Shown in pieces: positions 8,387 to 18,149 of a stretch of DNA of 64,000 bases. Under the pieces are notes generated by a model that was not told the DNA's origin, searched no databases, and saw only the letters and a list, made by a program, of their open reading frames with translations. A program made the position numbers and the translations under genes. The first letter of the stretch is position 1. Each line of letters begins with the position of its first letter. The stretch spans positions 1 to 64,000 of the forward strand of contig NZ_QTYB01000004.1 of assembly GCF_003461955.1 (NCBI RefSeq), given 5' to 3'. The DNA comes from Ruminococcus sp. AM36-2AA. GTDB lineage: Bacteria > Bacillota > Clostridia > Lachnospirales > Lachnospiraceae.

Positions 8387-9112
8387 TTACTGTACTATAA
8401 TCCGTACTATGCTCAGGATCAGAAGATGTGCCGGATAAAAAATATAGAAAAACCATTTCGAAAACTTCGGTGCTTTTTCAGATTTTTTTCCATTGTAGAA
8501 GTTCAGGATGATGATTCCCGACGCCACAATTCCTGCTGCAGACAGTAACGCATGTACCATTGCCGGTCCGGCTGCCATTTTTTCCGCATAGGAACCATAA
8601 TTAAACAGCACAAAAAGTACAGCACCGACTCCATAAGCGGTTATCATTCTCTTCCGGTTCCCCCATCCTGCATAAAACCAGATGGTAAAAACCGGTGCCA
8701 GGATCGCCCAGTCCGAAAAAACGGACAGCAAAAGAAGCAGGATCAGCAGAGGAATCCTCCACGGACTTGCCATCATTTTTTCCTGGATCACCAGGATCAT
8801 GAAGCAGATAAATAATGTAAAGATCATGTTCAATTGGGAATATCCGAAGGCCATCGTATAAGGAACCTGAGAGATTCCGGCAAAGATCAGAAGTCTTTCG
8901 CCATATTTTCTCCGGGAATGGGTATAATAAAATCCCTCCACCAGAAAATAGCACATGGTAATGGCTGTAAAATACCCGATATCCACCAGAACTTCCCACA
9001 GGATCGTATTTTCCGGCAGAAGCACGTTGGCGATATGGTTCAGAAGCATGGTAAAAATCGCCAGATATTTAATGGCATCCCGGGTCAGGCCCGGCTTTTC
9101 TGTTGTTAGCAT
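8387..9112 (-). CDS. TraX-like integral membrane protein
   Basis: A 241-residue protein with about seven or eight hydrophobic segments and the TraX family opening (LTRDAIKYLAIFTMLLNHIA, residues 8-27). TraX of the F plasmid is linked to N-acetylation of pilin, and chromosomal members are of unknown role and may be membrane acyltransferases. The ATG at 9112 follows AAGGAGA, and the 26 codons upstream are not family-like. It is a single gene between amtB and nudC, with no conjugation genes nearby. Confidence 0.8.
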   Translation of the reverse strand: MLTTEKPGLTRDAIKYLAIFTMLLNHIANVLLPENTILWEVLVDIGYFTAITMCYFLVEGFYYTHSRRKYGERLLIFAGISQVPYTMAFGYSQLNMIFTLFICFMILVIQEKMMASPWRIPLLILLLLLSVFSDWAILAPVFTIWFYAGWGNRKRMITAYGVGAVLFVLFNYGSYAEKMAAGPAMVHALLSAAGIVASGIIILNFYNGKKSEKAPKFSKWFFYIFYPAHLLILSIVRIIVQ

Positions 9113-9190
9113 AATATTCTCCTTCTGTGCAGAAATATATCCGCGGTACACCCGGTATAAAGTCCGTCCGCCTCTTCGCTTATTCTGCAC

Positions 9191-9345
9191 AATGTAATAT
9201 CTCTATCTTACACTTCCCCTGAACCCCAGGCAACTGATTTATGTGATTTTGCCAGCCCGGATACATTTTTTCCATAATATCTGCCATTCCAGACAGACAT
9301 TACATTCTCTCTATTGATATTACGAAAATCCTTAAGAAAAGGACG
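9191..9345. other. intergenic region between the TraX-like gene and nudC
   Basis: No convincing gene was seen. A 70-codon minus-strand ORF lacks a ribosome binding site and family resemblance. The only clear feature of the gap is the nudC promoter that follows. Confidence 0.5.
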
Positions 9346-9374
9346 TTGCCTTTTTTGTGATGTAAGCTTATACT
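9346..9374 (+). promoter_or_regulatory. predicted nudC promoter
   Basis: TTGCCT, a 17-bp spacer and TATACT, about 80 bp upstream of nudC. Confidence 0.55.
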
Positions 9375-9455
9375 GTAGGAAGCATGTTTTATTTTTCATG
9401 GCAGCATCATCCGTGAACACTGCCAGACAATGAATTCGGAAAGGAATTATCGATC

Positions 9456-10292
9456 ATGATCCAGGATATCGCACCGCATACCTATCACAATGAATACAAG
9501 CCTGTGGCCCCGGATAAAACAAGCCACATCCTCGCCTACGAAGAAGGCAAGATCCTTATGAAAAAAGACGGCGAGACCATGACTCTTCCAAGTTTTGGAG
9601 AACTGGAAGGAAAAATTGATCATCTTTATGAGAATTATATCTATCTCTTCTCTGTTGACGAAGAACATTTTTACCTGATCCCGGATCTGGATACCAGTCT
9701 TCTTCCCGGATATCAGTTTGAGATCACACGCGTACTCCGCACAGCTGAACCACAGTATCTGGCCTTCGCGGGAATTACCGGATACCAGCTTTTCCAGTGG
9801 TACAGCAAACGTCGTTTCTGCGGCTGCTGCGGTAAACCCATGGTACATGACAAGGCGGAGCGCAAGATGATCTGCCCTGCCTGCGGAAACGGAGAATATC
9901 CGGTACTTTCTCCGGCTGTGATCGTAGGAGTTACCAACGGCGACAAGCTGATACTCTCCAAATATGAAGGCCGAAACCACACCCGCTACGCCATGATCGC
10001 AGGCTTTGCGGAGATTGGTGAGACCATCGAGGAGACCGTTCACCGTGAAGTTATGGAAGAGATCGGCGTAAAGGTCAAAAATCTCCGCTACTACAAGAGC
10101 CAGCCATGGTCCTTCTCCGGAACCCTTCTGTTCGGCTTCTACTGCGACCTGGACGGCGATGATACTCTGACTGTAGACCACAGCGAACTTTCCATGGCCT
10201 CCTGGTTCAACCGGGAAGATATTCCGGATGAGGGTGACAATATCAGCCTTACCAAGGAAATGATGATGGCGTTTAAGCATGGAAAAGCCTGA
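9456..10292 (+). CDS. nudC: NAD(+) diphosphatase (NADH pyrophosphatase)
   Basis: A 278-residue Nudix hydrolase of the NudC type. It should cleave NAD(H) to NMN(H) and AMP, and in some bacteria it removes NAD caps from RNA. A four-cysteine zinc ribbon lies near residues 122-143 (CGCCG ... CPACG), followed by the Nudix box near 184-206 (GFAEIGETIEETVHREVMEE). The stretch SQPWSFSGTLLFGF near 211-224 is the SQPWPFPxS-type signature of NADH pyrophosphatases. The start follows GGAAAGGAA. It is a single-gene unit with its own promoter and terminator. Confidence 0.93.
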   Translation: MIQDIAPHTYHNEYKPVAPDKTSHILAYEEGKILMKKDGETMTLPSFGELEGKIDHLYENYIYLFSVDEEHFYLIPDLDTSLLPGYQFEITRVLRTAEPQYLAFAGITGYQLFQWYSKRRFCGCCGKPMVHDKAERKMICPACGNGEYPVLSPAVIVGVTNGDKLILSKYEGRNHTRYAMIAGFAEIGETIEETVHREVMEEIGVKVKNLRYYKSQPWSFSGTLLFGFYCDLDGDDTLTVDHSELSMASWFNREDIPDEGDNISLTKEMMMAFKHGKA

Positions 10293-10315
10293 ATCATCCA
10301 CTTATCTGATTTCAT

Positions 10316-10418
10316 AAAAAACACCGGTCATTCATCTGTAACATGTCCTGTCCGGGTTGCCAGATCATCTCTGACATCTCAGACCCAGTACATATTTCCG
10401 ATGAATGCCGGTGTTTTT
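10316..10418. terminator. bidirectional terminator between nudC and glgP
   Basis: Arms of about 19 bp (10316-10336 and 10400-10418, AAAAACACCGG and CCGGTGTTTTT at the base) enclose a long loop, with A and T runs at either side. It lies between convergent genes. Confidence 0.75.
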
Positions 10419-10472
10419 ATTTTCTATTTTTCTATTTTATATACGCGCCGAAGCAATCTGGCTGAGACTGTT

Positions 10473-12740
10473 TTATTTCTCAGCTGTCAGATGCCAGATA
10501 TCTCTGTTGTACTCTTCAATAGTTCTGTCTGAAGAGAAGTATCCTGCTTTTCCGATGTTCACAAGCATCTTCTCTGCCCATGCGGTTCTGTCCTCATAAT
10601 CGGACAGTGCCTGGTCTTTTACTTTCGCATAATCCTCGAAATCAAGAAGTGTCATGAACCAGTCCTTGCTTACGATCTCATGATGCAGTCTTCTTAAATG
10701 CTCCTCACTTCCAATAGAAAGAAGCTCGTTTCCTACGATAAAATCTACTGCACGGCGGATGCGCTCATCTTTGTCATAGAAATCTTTTGCACAGTAATCC
10801 GCTTTCTCATAGTGCTTGATGACCTGCTCACTGGACTCACCGAAGATATAGATATTCTCCCTGCCTACCAGCTGGCTGATCTCCACGTTTGCACCATCCA
10901 TGGTTCCCAGTGTTACCGCACCGTTGAGCATAAACTTCATGTTTCCGGTTCCGCTGGCCTCTTTGGATGCAAGAGAAATCTGCTCGGAGATATCGCAGGC
11001 CGGGATCAGCTTCTCTGCTGCACTTACGTTGTAGTTTTCCACCATAACAACCTTCATGTATGGAGAAACTTCCGGATCATTGTTGATAAGTTCCTGTAAG
11101 CAGAGGATCAGGTGGATAATGTCCTTTGCAATGATGTATGCAGGAGCTGCTTTTGCACCGAAGATAAAGGTTACCGGACGCTGCGGCTTCTCGCCGGCTT
11201 TGATCTTCAGGTAGCGGTCGATGATATAAAGTGCATTCAGCTGCTGACGTTTGTACTCATGGAGACGTTTGATCTGGATATCATAAACACTGTGTGTGTT
11301 GATCTCCTCGCCTGTATTGGCCTTGATAAATTCTGCACATCTCTTCTTTGCGTCCTGTTTGATCTTCAGGATATTTGCAAGAACGTCCTGATTTCCCTTA
11401 AATTCAAGCATTTTATCAAGCTCAAAGGAATCTTTGCGGAAGCCGTCGCCGATCATGGATGTGATGTACTCGGTCAGCGGATGGTTACAGTGAAGGAGCC
11501 ATCTGCGGAAGGTGATTCCATTTGTCTTATTATTAAATTTCTCCGGATAAATCTCATAGAACTGATGAAGCTCTGTCTCCTTCAGGATGTCTGTATGAAG
11601 GGATGCAACACCATTGATGGAAAATCCGTAATGGATGTCCATATGTGCCATGTGGACCAGGTCATTCTTGTCAATGATGGCAAGATTTTCCTGCGGGTAT
11701 TTTGCCTTGATACGCTCATCCAGTTTGCGGATGATCGGCATCAGGTGCGGAACTACTTCCTCAAGATAGGAAACCGGCCATTTCTCAAGTGCCTCTGCAA
11801 GGATGGTATGGTTGGTGTAAGCGCATACATGAGATACGATCTCGCAGGCCTCCTCAAACTCAATTCCACGCTCTGTGAGAAGGCGAATCAGCTCCGGAAT
11901 TACCATACTCGGATGTGTATCGTTGATCTGAATCACTGCGTAATCTGCAAGGTCATGAAGGTTGGAGCCTTTGGCAGTCGCCTCATCCAGGATCAGCTGT
12001 GCCGCATTGCTTACCATGAAGTACTGCTGGTAAATACGAAGCTTTCTTCCGGCGTCATCGCTGTCATCCGGATACAGGAACAGAGTCAGGTTGTGAAGAA
12101 GATCTTTTTTGTCAAAAGAGATTCCCTCTCCTACAATGCTCTCATCTGCAATATCAATATCAAAGAGACGAAGCTTGATAGCCTTATTCTCATATCCTGC
12201 CACATCAATATCATACAGTGTGGATTTTAGCATAAAGCCTTTAAACGGTACGTAATAGGAAACGCCTGCGTCTGTCAGCCAGCTCTCCGGCTCGATCCAC
12301 GGGTTCGGTGTCTCAAACTGAAGATGATCTTTGAACTCCTGTTTGAAAAGTCCAAGGTGATAATTAAGTCCGATTCCTTCTCCCGGAAGTCCCAGAGTTG
12401 CGATGGAATCCAGGAAGCAGGCTGCCAGACGTCCAAGACCGCCGTTTCCAAGAGATGGCTCCGGCTCGATCTCCTCGATCATGGAAAGTTCTTTGCCGTT
12501 CTCTTTGAGATATCTTGCGACTTCGTCATAAACACTGAGATTGATCAGGTTGTTGGAGAGAAGTTTTCCGATAAGGAACTCTGCAGAAATATAATAAATC
12601 TTCTTTTTTCCTTCCTGATATCCGCGGCCTTTCAGCTGCTCCTTTGTCCAGGAGAGAAGTCCGTGATAGATTTCCTCGTTTGTACAGTCTTTGACATTTT
12701 TGTTATATTTGTCTTCGAATACTTTGCTTAACGTTTCCAT
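10473..12740 (-). CDS. glgP: glycogen/alpha-glucan phosphorylase
   Basis: A 755-residue GT35 phosphorylase that releases glucose 1-phosphate from glycogen or maltodextrin. The N-terminal domain has [35 protein letters not shown] and the [11 protein letters not shown] segment. The pyridoxal-phosphate lysine lies in [11 protein letters not shown] near residue 602, and the downstream DGANVEI is also kept. The protein is shorter at the N terminus than the animal enzymes, as usual for clostridial homologs. The start follows AAAGGAG. It is a lone gene with no glycogen synthesis genes in view. Confidence 0.96.
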   Translation of the reverse strand: METLSKVFEDKYNKNVKDCTNEEIYHGLLSWTKEQLKGRGYQEGKKKIYYISAEFLIGKLLSNNLINLSVYDEVARYLKENGKELSMIEEIEPEPSLGNGGLGRLAACFLDSIATLGLPGEGIGLNYHLGLFKQEFKDHLQFETPNPWIEPESWLTDAGVSYYVPFKGFMLKSTLYDIDVAGYENKAIKLRLFDIDIADESIVGEGISFDKKDLLHNLTLFLYPDDSDDAGRKLRIYQQYFMVSNAAQLILDEATAKGSNLHDLADYAVIQINDTHPSMVIPELIRLLTERGIEFEEACEIVSHVCAYTNHTILAEALEKWPVSYLEEVVPHLMPIIRKLDERIKAKYPQENLAIIDKNDLVHMAHMDIHYGFSINGVASLHTDILKETELHQFYEIYPEKFNNKTNGITFRRWLLHCNHPLTEYITSMIGDGFRKDSFELDKMLEFKGNQDVLANILKIKQDAKKRCAEFIKANTGEEINTHSVYDIQIKRLHEYKRQQLNALYIIDRYLKIKAGEKPQRPVTFIFGAKAAPAYIIAKDIIHLILCLQELINNDPEVSPYMKVVMVENYNVSAAEKLIPACDISEQISLASKEASGTGNMKFMLNGAVTLGTMDGANVEISQLVGRENIYIFGESSEQVIKHYEKADYCAKDFYDKDERIRRAVDFIVGNELLSIGSEEHLRRLHHEIVSKDWFMTLLDFEDYAKVKDQALSDYEDRTAWAEKMLVNIGKAGYFSSDRTIEEYNRDIWHLTAEK

Positions 12741-12878
12741 TTTTGATCTCCTTTCATGGATCTTTATGGGATGAAATGTGTTTTTACAAGGTTGTTTGCT
12801 TTGTTTTTGATGGTATTAGGATATCACGCATCAAGATGCAAAAATATAACAATCCTGTCATGATATGCAAGATATTTG

Positions 12879-13799
12879 TCAGACTGACTGTCCCATGCTC
12901 TTTCTGTACTTATGTGGGGAAATCTCATTTGCCTGCTGGAATTTCTTGATAAAATAGCTTGTACTGTTGAATCCCACGTTCATGGCAATCTCTGTCACCG
13001 GTGCGTCCGAATGGGTCAGAAGATATTTTGCCTTCTCCATACGGAAATCATTGATGTACTCCACCAGAGTTTTTCCCGTATACTGGCGAAAAAGCTTCAT
13101 AAAATAATATTCACTGTAATTGGAAAGCCCGGAAAGTTCCGAAACTGTAAGATTTTCCTGATAGTGAAGGCTGATATGATCCAGAACTTCCTTCACTGCC
13201 GCAAGGCTTTTATTCTGCTCTGTACTTACCGGAATAATATAATGCCTGGTCAGCATTTCATAAAAGAAATCAAAGAACAGCATTTTCAGCTTCACATAAA
13301 AATATGGTTTCTTCTCTGTATGACAGGTATGGATCTCCAAAAAAATTTCCTTAAGCTTCTCATACCCGGAATCTCCTTCTTCTATATGATGGCAGAATTC
13401 TGCCCTGTTTTCCATCAGAGGGGATACCACACATTCCTGGCAGATATCTCCCGGCTGCCCGGCCAGAAATCCAAGTCCAAACACCACACTTTTATAATAG
13501 AGAGGATTGTTTAAATCTGTCCGCATACTGTGAAGAACCCCGCAGTTTACGATCAGAATATCCCCTTTTTTCAGTCGGATACTCTCCCGGTTCAGTCTGG
13601 CAAAACCGCTGCCTTTCTCAATATACATGATCTCCATTTCACTGTGCCAGTGATCATACAGTGCATGAAAGATCTCACAGTTTCCCGTGTACGTTTCCAC
13701 CGGCAGCTCAAAGGAACCGTGAGGACTTAATTCTTTTAAATTATCATCCACTTCGGATACGTGAAGCGGATTTTTTTCGGATATGTCTGTTCCTGGCAT
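12879..13799 (-). CDS. AraC family transcriptional regulator with cupin domain
   Basis: A 306-residue regulator with an N-terminal cupin-like sensor domain (about 40-120, HWHSEMEIMYIEKGSG) and a C-terminal pair of helix-turn-helix motifs (about 205-300, ending with FNSTSYFIKKFQQ and SPHKYR). Such proteins usually activate sugar-use genes on binding a small ligand. It begins after GGAGGAAATC and is divergent from the alcohol/aldehyde dehydrogenase pair, with glgP downstream. Its target is unknown, and the divergent dehydrogenase gene is the natural guess. A dispersed hairpin element lies directly upstream of its ribosome binding site. Confidence 0.9.
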   Translation of the reverse strand: MPGTDISEKNPLHVSEVDDNLKELSPHGSFELPVETYTGNCEIFHALYDHWHSEMEIMYIEKGSGFARLNRESIRLKKGDILIVNCGVLHSMRTDLNNPLYYKSVVFGLGFLAGQPGDICQECVVSPLMENRAEFCHHIEEGDSGYEKLKEIFLEIHTCHTEKKPYFYVKLKMLFFDFFYEMLTRHYIIPVSTEQNKSLAAVKEVLDHISLHYQENLTVSELSGLSNYSEYYFMKLFRQYTGKTLVEYINDFRMEKAKYLLTHSDAPVTEIAMNVGFNSTSYFIKKFQQANEISPHKYRKSMGQSV

Positions 13800-13813
13800 G
13801 ATTTCCTCCGTGA

Positions 13814-13852
13814 GTCAAGCGGATATTCGCAATCCGCTTCGCTATTTGGTTA
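13814..13852 (-). repeat. dispersed hairpin element, copy 3
   Basis: A full copy: GTC, AAGCGGAT, 7-nt loop, ATCCGCTT, CGCTATTTGG. On the minus strand it forms the 5' leader of the AraC gene and ends a few bases from its GGAGG. A degenerate half copy (GTCTAACGGATATT) follows near 13874-13890. Confidence 0.75.
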
Positions 13853-13963
13853 AATTCTGTTTGGCTGCTTTTAGTCTAACGGATATTTTCAGCCATGACA
13901 ATATTATATTTTCCTGTTTTATTTTTTATGACTGCCAAAAATCCACTTCCACAAACCGGAATC

Positions 13964-13992
13964 TTGACTTTTCCCATCCCAACTGCTATATA
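13964..13992 (+). promoter_or_regulatory. predicted promoter of the iron alcohol dehydrogenase
   Basis: TTGACT, a 17-bp spacer and TATATA, about 50 bp upstream of the coding start. Confidence 0.6.
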
Positions 13993-14040
13993 TAATGTTT
14001 AGAATAAAACAATTTGATTTTAAAAGGAATGAAAACTGCC

Positions 14041-15255
14041 ATGAATCCATTAAAAAAAGCTTACTGCCGTATTTTCCAGAACATCTTTAAATTTGCACTT
14101 CCCGTACTTCCTTACCGCAATCCGAAGATCATCGGAAGCGTCAGAGGTATCCCGGAAGTTCTGGAAAAAAGAGGTTATAACAACGTACTGATCATCACAG
14201 ACACAGGTATCCGAAGCCTTGGCCTTACAGAACGCCTGGAGCAGACTCTGAAACGAAACTGCATTTCCTACCAGATCTATGACAAAACCGTAGCAAATCC
14301 CACGACCGTCAATGTGGACGAGGCTCTTCATATGTATCTGGACAACGACTGCCAGGCGATCATCGGCTTTGGCGGCGGTTCCAGCATGGACTGTGCAAAA
14401 GCTACCGCAGCCCGCATTGCCAAACCGCACCAGTCTCTGGCACAGATGAAGGGAATCCTGAAGGTCCACAAAAAGCTTCCTCTTCTCATCGCCATCCCCA
14501 CAACTGCAGGAACCGGAAGTGAGACCACACTTGCAGCCGTGATCACCGATGCAAAGACCCGCCATAAATACGCCATCAACGATTTTCCGCTGATCCCACG
14601 GTACGCAGTTCTTGACCCGAAGGTTACCTTAAGCCTTCCGCCGTTTATCACCGCCACTACCGGAATGGACGCTCTCACTCATGCGGTAGAAGCTTATATC
14701 GGAAACTCTACCACCCCCGGCACCCGTAAAAACGCTCTGGATGCAGTCCGGCTGATCTTTGAAAATCTGGATACCGCCTACACAGACGGGCAGAATATTG
14801 AAGCAAGACGGAACATGCTCCGCGCTTCCTATTTTGCAGGCTGTGCTTTCACCAAATCCTATGTCGGATACGTTCACGCAGTTGCCCATTCCCTCGGCGG
14901 AAAATATAACGTGCCTCACGGACTTGCCAATGCCGTGATCCTGCCTATGGTGCTGGAAACTTATGGGGACAGCATTACCCATAAACTCCGCAATCTGGCC
15001 GTAGCTGCCGGTCTCTGTGACAAAAATGAAGACGATAAAACTGCCTCCCGTATGTTCATTGATGCCGTCAAAGATATGAAAAAGCGTTTTGGCATCGGAG
15101 ACTATATTCCGGAAATCCAGGAAACCGACATCCCTGAACTTGCCCATTATGCCGACAAAGAAGCCAATCCTCTGTATCCGGTTCCTGTGCTGATGGATGC
15201 CAGCGAACTGGAAACCCTGTATTACAGACTGATGCCGCCGGCTGGCAGCTGCTGA
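14041..15255 (+). CDS. iron-containing alcohol dehydrogenase
   Basis: A 404-residue group III (Fe-ADH) dehydrogenase, NAD(P)-linked, for primary alcohols or polyols. The nucleotide-binding GFGGGSSMDCAKA is near residue 111. The family signature region TTAGTGSETT is near 156, and metal-ligand histidines occur in MDALTHAVEAY and in HAVAHSLGGKYNVPHG. The ATG at 14041 was chosen over TTG and ATG codons up to 27 bp upstream. The AAAAGGA site sits 12 bp away, which is slightly long. It is followed after 143 bp by an aldehyde dehydrogenase, suggesting a two-step alcohol-aldehyde-acid route or the reverse. Confidence 0.9.
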   Translation: MNPLKKAYCRIFQNIFKFALPVLPYRNPKIIGSVRGIPEVLEKRGYNNVLIITDTGIRSLGLTERLEQTLKRNCISYQIYDKTVANPTTVNVDEALHMYLDNDCQAIIGFGGGSSMDCAKATAARIAKPHQSLAQMKGILKVHKKLPLLIAIPTTAGTGSETTLAAVITDAKTRHKYAINDFPLIPRYAVLDPKVTLSLPPFITATTGMDALTHAVEAYIGNSTTPGTRKNALDAVRLIFENLDTAYTDGQNIEARRNMLRASYFAGCAFTKSYVGYVHAVAHSLGGKYNVPHGLANAVILPMVLETYGDSITHKLRNLAVAAGLCDKNEDDKTASRMFIDAVKDMKKRFGIGDYIPEIQETDIPELAHYADKEANPLYPVPVLMDASELETLYYRLMPPAGSC

Positions 15256-15398
15256 GTATTTTCATCCGCCATCCGTCGTCTATATCATTCACAACACTAC
15301 CACTGCTTATGCCTTATTTTATATTCCGAGATATATCCTTTTCAGACAACTTCTGATATTTGGCAAAGCAGGATTTTTCAGAAAGGACCATAAATTCC

Positions 15399-16778
15399 AT
15401 GGAAAAAGAACAGATCACCCAGCTTCTGGAAAAACAGCGCCAGTATTTCTACTCCGGCGCAACTTTAAATCTCGATTTCCGTATCAGCGCCCTGAAACGC
15501 CTCCGTGCCTCCATCCGAAAACACGAAGCACAGATCCATGCTGCTCTCCGAAAAGACCTGGGAAAAAGCAATTTCGAGAGCTATATGTGTGAAACCGGAC
15601 TGGTGCTCTCCGAGATCACACATATGTTGAAAAATATCCGCTCTTACGCAAAAGAAGAAACCGTACCAACTCCGCTGGCACAGTTCCACTCCCGCAGTTT
15701 CCGCAAACCATCTCCCTATGGCGTCGTTCTCATTATGAGTCCATGGAACTATCCGTTCCTTCTCACCATTGAACCGCTGGTCGATGCCATTGCAGCCGGA
15801 AACACCGCCATCCTGAAACCAAGCGCCTACTCTCCGGCAACCAGCGAAGTGATCCGCCTTCTGATCCATGAGTGTTTTGATCCCAGATATGTATCCGTTG
15901 TTACAGGCGGCCGCGCGGAAAATACCCACCTTCTCAGCCTGCACTTTGACTACATCTTTTTCACCGGAAGCCAGGCTGTAGGAAAAGAAGTCATGAAAAA
16001 AGCCTCCGAATATCTCACCCCGGTCACACTGGAACTTGGAGGAAAAAGTCCCTGCATCGTGGATAAAACTGCTAATCTCCGCCTTGCAGCCAAACGTATC
16101 GTATTCGGCAAATTTTTAAACTGCGGCCAGACCTGCGTGGCTCCGGACTATATTTACTGCGACCCGGAGATCAAAGACGCACTGGTTGCAGAACTTCGCC
16201 GCCAGATCAGCCGCCAGTACGGCAAAGAACCTCTGAAAAACCGGGATTACGGGAAGATCATCAACGAAAAACATTTCGACCGTATCAACGGCCTGATCGA
16301 TCCTGCCAAAACCGTCTGCGGTGGCGGTTCCAGCCGTGAAACACTTCAGATCGAACCAACGATCCTTGATAACGTAACTTTCGACGATCCGGTCATGCAG
16401 CAGGAGATCTTCGGACCGGTACTTCCGGTCCTCACCTACGAATCTCTGGGAAGCGCGGTAGCAAAGATCAACTCTATGGCTCATCCACTGGCCCTCTACC
16501 TCTTCACCAGCGACGAAAAAGCCTCCCGGGAAGTAACTTCCCGCTGCGGTTTCGGCGGCGGCTGTATCAACGATGTCCTCATCCATCTGGCAACCAGCAA
16601 TATGGGATTCGGCGGCTTCGGTGAAAGCGGCATGGGCTCCTACCACGGCATCGACGGCTTCCGGACATTTTCGCACTATAAGAGCATCGTGGATAAGAAA
16701 ACCTGGATCGATCTTCCTATGCGGTATCAGAAGTATCGGAAGGTTTATGAGAAGATGGTGAGGATGTTTATGCGATAG
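15399..16778 (+). CDS. aldehyde dehydrogenase (ALDH3-like)
   Basis: A 459-residue NAD(P)-dependent aldehyde dehydrogenase of the class 3 / fatty-aldehyde type, shorter than class 1/2 enzymes. The cofactor stretch SPWNYPFLLTIEPL is near 117 and the TGSQAVGKEV loop near 188. The general base is Glu in LELGGKSPCIV (about 211), and the nucleophile is Cys in NCGQTCVAPDY (about 245). It starts after AAAGGA, and an upstream in-frame ATG has no such site. With the preceding Fe-ADH it may clear or form fatty or short-chain aldehydes. The substrate is not readable. Confidence 0.92.
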   Translation: MEKEQITQLLEKQRQYFYSGATLNLDFRISALKRLRASIRKHEAQIHAALRKDLGKSNFESYMCETGLVLSEITHMLKNIRSYAKEETVPTPLAQFHSRSFRKPSPYGVVLIMSPWNYPFLLTIEPLVDAIAAGNTAILKPSAYSPATSEVIRLLIHECFDPRYVSVVTGGRAENTHLLSLHFDYIFFTGSQAVGKEVMKKASEYLTPVTLELGGKSPCIVDKTANLRLAAKRIVFGKFLNCGQTCVAPDYIYCDPEIKDALVAELRRQISRQYGKEPLKNRDYGKIINEKHFDRINGLIDPAKTVCGGGSSRETLQIEPTILDNVTFDDPVMQQEIFGPVLPVLTYESLGSAVAKINSMAHPLALYLFTSDEKASREVTSRCGFGGGCINDVLIHLATSNMGFGGFGESGMGSYHGIDGFRTFSHYKSIVDKKTWIDLPMRYQKYRKVYEKMVRMFMR

Positions 16779-16786
16779 ATACAGAC

Positions 16787-16823
16787 AGAGGACGATGATA
16801 TCTGCATCGTCCTCTTTTTTTCT
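16787..16823 (+). terminator. intrinsic terminator after the aldehyde dehydrogenase
   Basis: A perfect 11-bp stem AGAGGACGATG / CATCGTCCTCT with 7-nt loop, then eight or more T. Confidence 0.9.
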
Positions 16824-16897
16824 CCCACCTTTTAGTATTTTTCTGAAGTAACTACAGATTACCCGCTGAGAGAAATGAACCGGTTTTTACTTTTTTT
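16824..16897 (-). repeat. 75-bp island repeat, orphan copy A
   Basis: Resembles copy C closely and copy B more loosely. On the minus strand it runs from AAAAAAAGTAAAAACCGG through a GGTAATCT core to AAGGTGGGAG. It begins at the stop codon of the membrane protein gene. Its downstream end looks like a ribosome binding site but no gene follows, only the opposing terminator. Confidence 0.75.
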
Positions 16898-17636
16898 AAT
16901 ATAACGTTTTCAAAGCCTCGGCCCGTACATAACCCAATTGTTTTCCATCTGTAACTTCTACATATTCAGTATCTTTGTACTCCATGCTGCTACCATGACT
17001 ATATAATTTTGTGCCGGCTTTAAAACTTCCTGTTTTTGCAAAGAGAAGATCATAATTTCTTATATCAACATTCTGCATTACTTCGTATTTTGGATTATTT
17101 AACTCCGCAAAAGCTCCTATATTGTTATTAAAATTGTCTTTTACGGTAATCTGAAACGTAGCAACATAGATTGCAATTACAAGAAAAATTGAAATGATAT
17201 TCAAAATTGCTTCTCCCTTTTTGCTTGTAATATCTGCTAGTACTTTTATCTGTCCAGGTATTAACGCAACCTCAATCAAAACAAGACCAACAATTAATGA
17301 TGTAAAAAATATATTTTTCATCAGAAAGTCAAAATGTTCTATTACTATATAACTTCCTTTTGAGAGATTATCTCCCCAGGCTGCAGAATCAATCATAAAT
17401 AATACATAGATAAAAATGGTCATGATCATTAAACCATTTACACAGGTTGCTATTTTGTGTGATATTGTTTTCTTCGTAAATCCGGTAAAAAATATGTAAC
17501 CTCCACCCAAAAATGCGATTATGGACGTAATCATAAATAATATAGGACCTATATTACTGATGATCGTATACCCCAATCCAATTCCCAATATTGCCAGAAA
17601 TATTATAAGTGCTCCCAAATCCACTATAATAAACAT
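16896..17636 (-). CDS. membrane protein of unknown function, C-terminal SH3-like segment
   Basis: A 246-residue protein not recognised as a known family. It has about five hydrophobic segments (roughly 6-26, 30-52, 67-87, 108-128, 144-164) and a C-terminal extracytoplasmic region (about 175-246). The latter has spacing like a bacterial SH3 domain (GSFKAGTKLYSH ... YVEVTDGKQLGYVRAEAL). The start is supported by GGGAGG. It is AT-rich compared with the genes on either side. It lies in a minus-strand row of lipoprotein and membrane genes and is bounded on both sides by copies of a ~75-bp repeat. Confidence 0.7.
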   Translation of the reverse strand: MFIIVDLGALIIFLAILGIGLGYTIISNIGPILFMITSIIAFLGGGYIFFTGFTKKTISHKIATCVNGLMIMTIFIYVLFMIDSAAWGDNLSKGSYIVIEHFDFLMKNIFFTSLIVGLVLIEVALIPGQIKVLADITSKKGEAILNIISIFLVIAIYVATFQITVKDNFNNNIGAFAELNNPKYEVMQNVDIRNYDLLFAKTGSFKAGTKLYSHGSSMEYKDTEYVEVTDGKQLGYVRAEALKTLY

Positions 17637-17660
17637 TTGTGTTTCCTCCCTTTCCTAATC

Positions 17661-17729
17661 ACGTTAGTGTTTTTTGATATGTCTGTAGATTAGCAGATGG
17701 ATAGTCAAAGTCGGGTTTTACTTTTTTTG
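17661..17729 (-). repeat. 75-bp island repeat, copy B (diverged)
   Basis: Shares the AAAAAAAGTAAAACCCG edge and the ATCTGCTAATCTACAG core with copies A and C. It fills most of the gap between the 134-residue lipoprotein gene and the membrane protein gene. Confidence 0.65.
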
Positions 17730-17733
17730 ATCT

Positions 17734-18138
17734 TCATCCTTCTTTACTCTCACATATCTCATCAAATTCCTCAAGAGATATCGGGGTTTTATCTCTCAGC
17801 TCATTGCCATAATGACTGACTTCCACACCTTTCACTTCTTTTTCCGTATACACAAAAGTCTGTTCTTCCTTGGACCTCCATACTACACTGCCTCCATCTT
17901 CCAGTTTTCCGATCATATAAAACTGTGCCACCGTCGGATCACTGATCGCGCTCACAGAAATCTCCGTGCTGGACACGATGTTAAAAATATCTCTGACTCC
18001 GTAATCATCCGGAAGTTCAACAACTATGCAGTCATCTTCCTTATCTGAAACAACAGTCCCGCTTTTTCCACATCCTGTCATCAGTGTCGCTGTAATACCC
18101 AAACATAAAATCCCTGCAAAAATCTGTGTTTTCTTCAT
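17734..18138 (-). CDS. small lipoprotein of unknown function
   Basis: A 134-residue predicted lipoprotein: a lysine start, hydrophobic h-region and lipobox LMTGC with the lipidated Cys at residue 23. The mature part (about 110 residues) is acidic and not recognised. It is exported and tethered to the outer face of the membrane. The start lies after GGTGGGAGG, which is itself the end of repeat copy C. Neighbours are another lipoprotein upstream and a membrane protein downstream, all AT-rich. Confidence 0.75.
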   Translation of the reverse strand: MKKTQIFAGILCLGITATLMTGCGKSGTVVSDKEDDCIVVELPDDYGVRDIFNIVSSTEISVSAISDPTVAQFYMIGKLEDGGSVVWRSKEEQTFVYTEKEVKGVEVSHYGNELRDKTPISLEEFDEICESKEG

Positions 18139-18149
18139 ATTTTTTTCCT

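Noticed and set aside
9208..9420. 70-codon minus-strand ORF upstream of the TraX-like gene
   Set aside because: No ribosome binding site, no recognisable sequence, and it covers the nudC promoter.
9447..10301. 284-codon minus-strand ORF opposite nudC
   Set aside because: Shadow of nudC; the zinc ribbon and Nudix box lie on the plus strand.
11112..12230. 372-codon plus-strand ORF opposite glgP
   Set aside because: Antisense shadow of a well-conserved phosphorylase gene.
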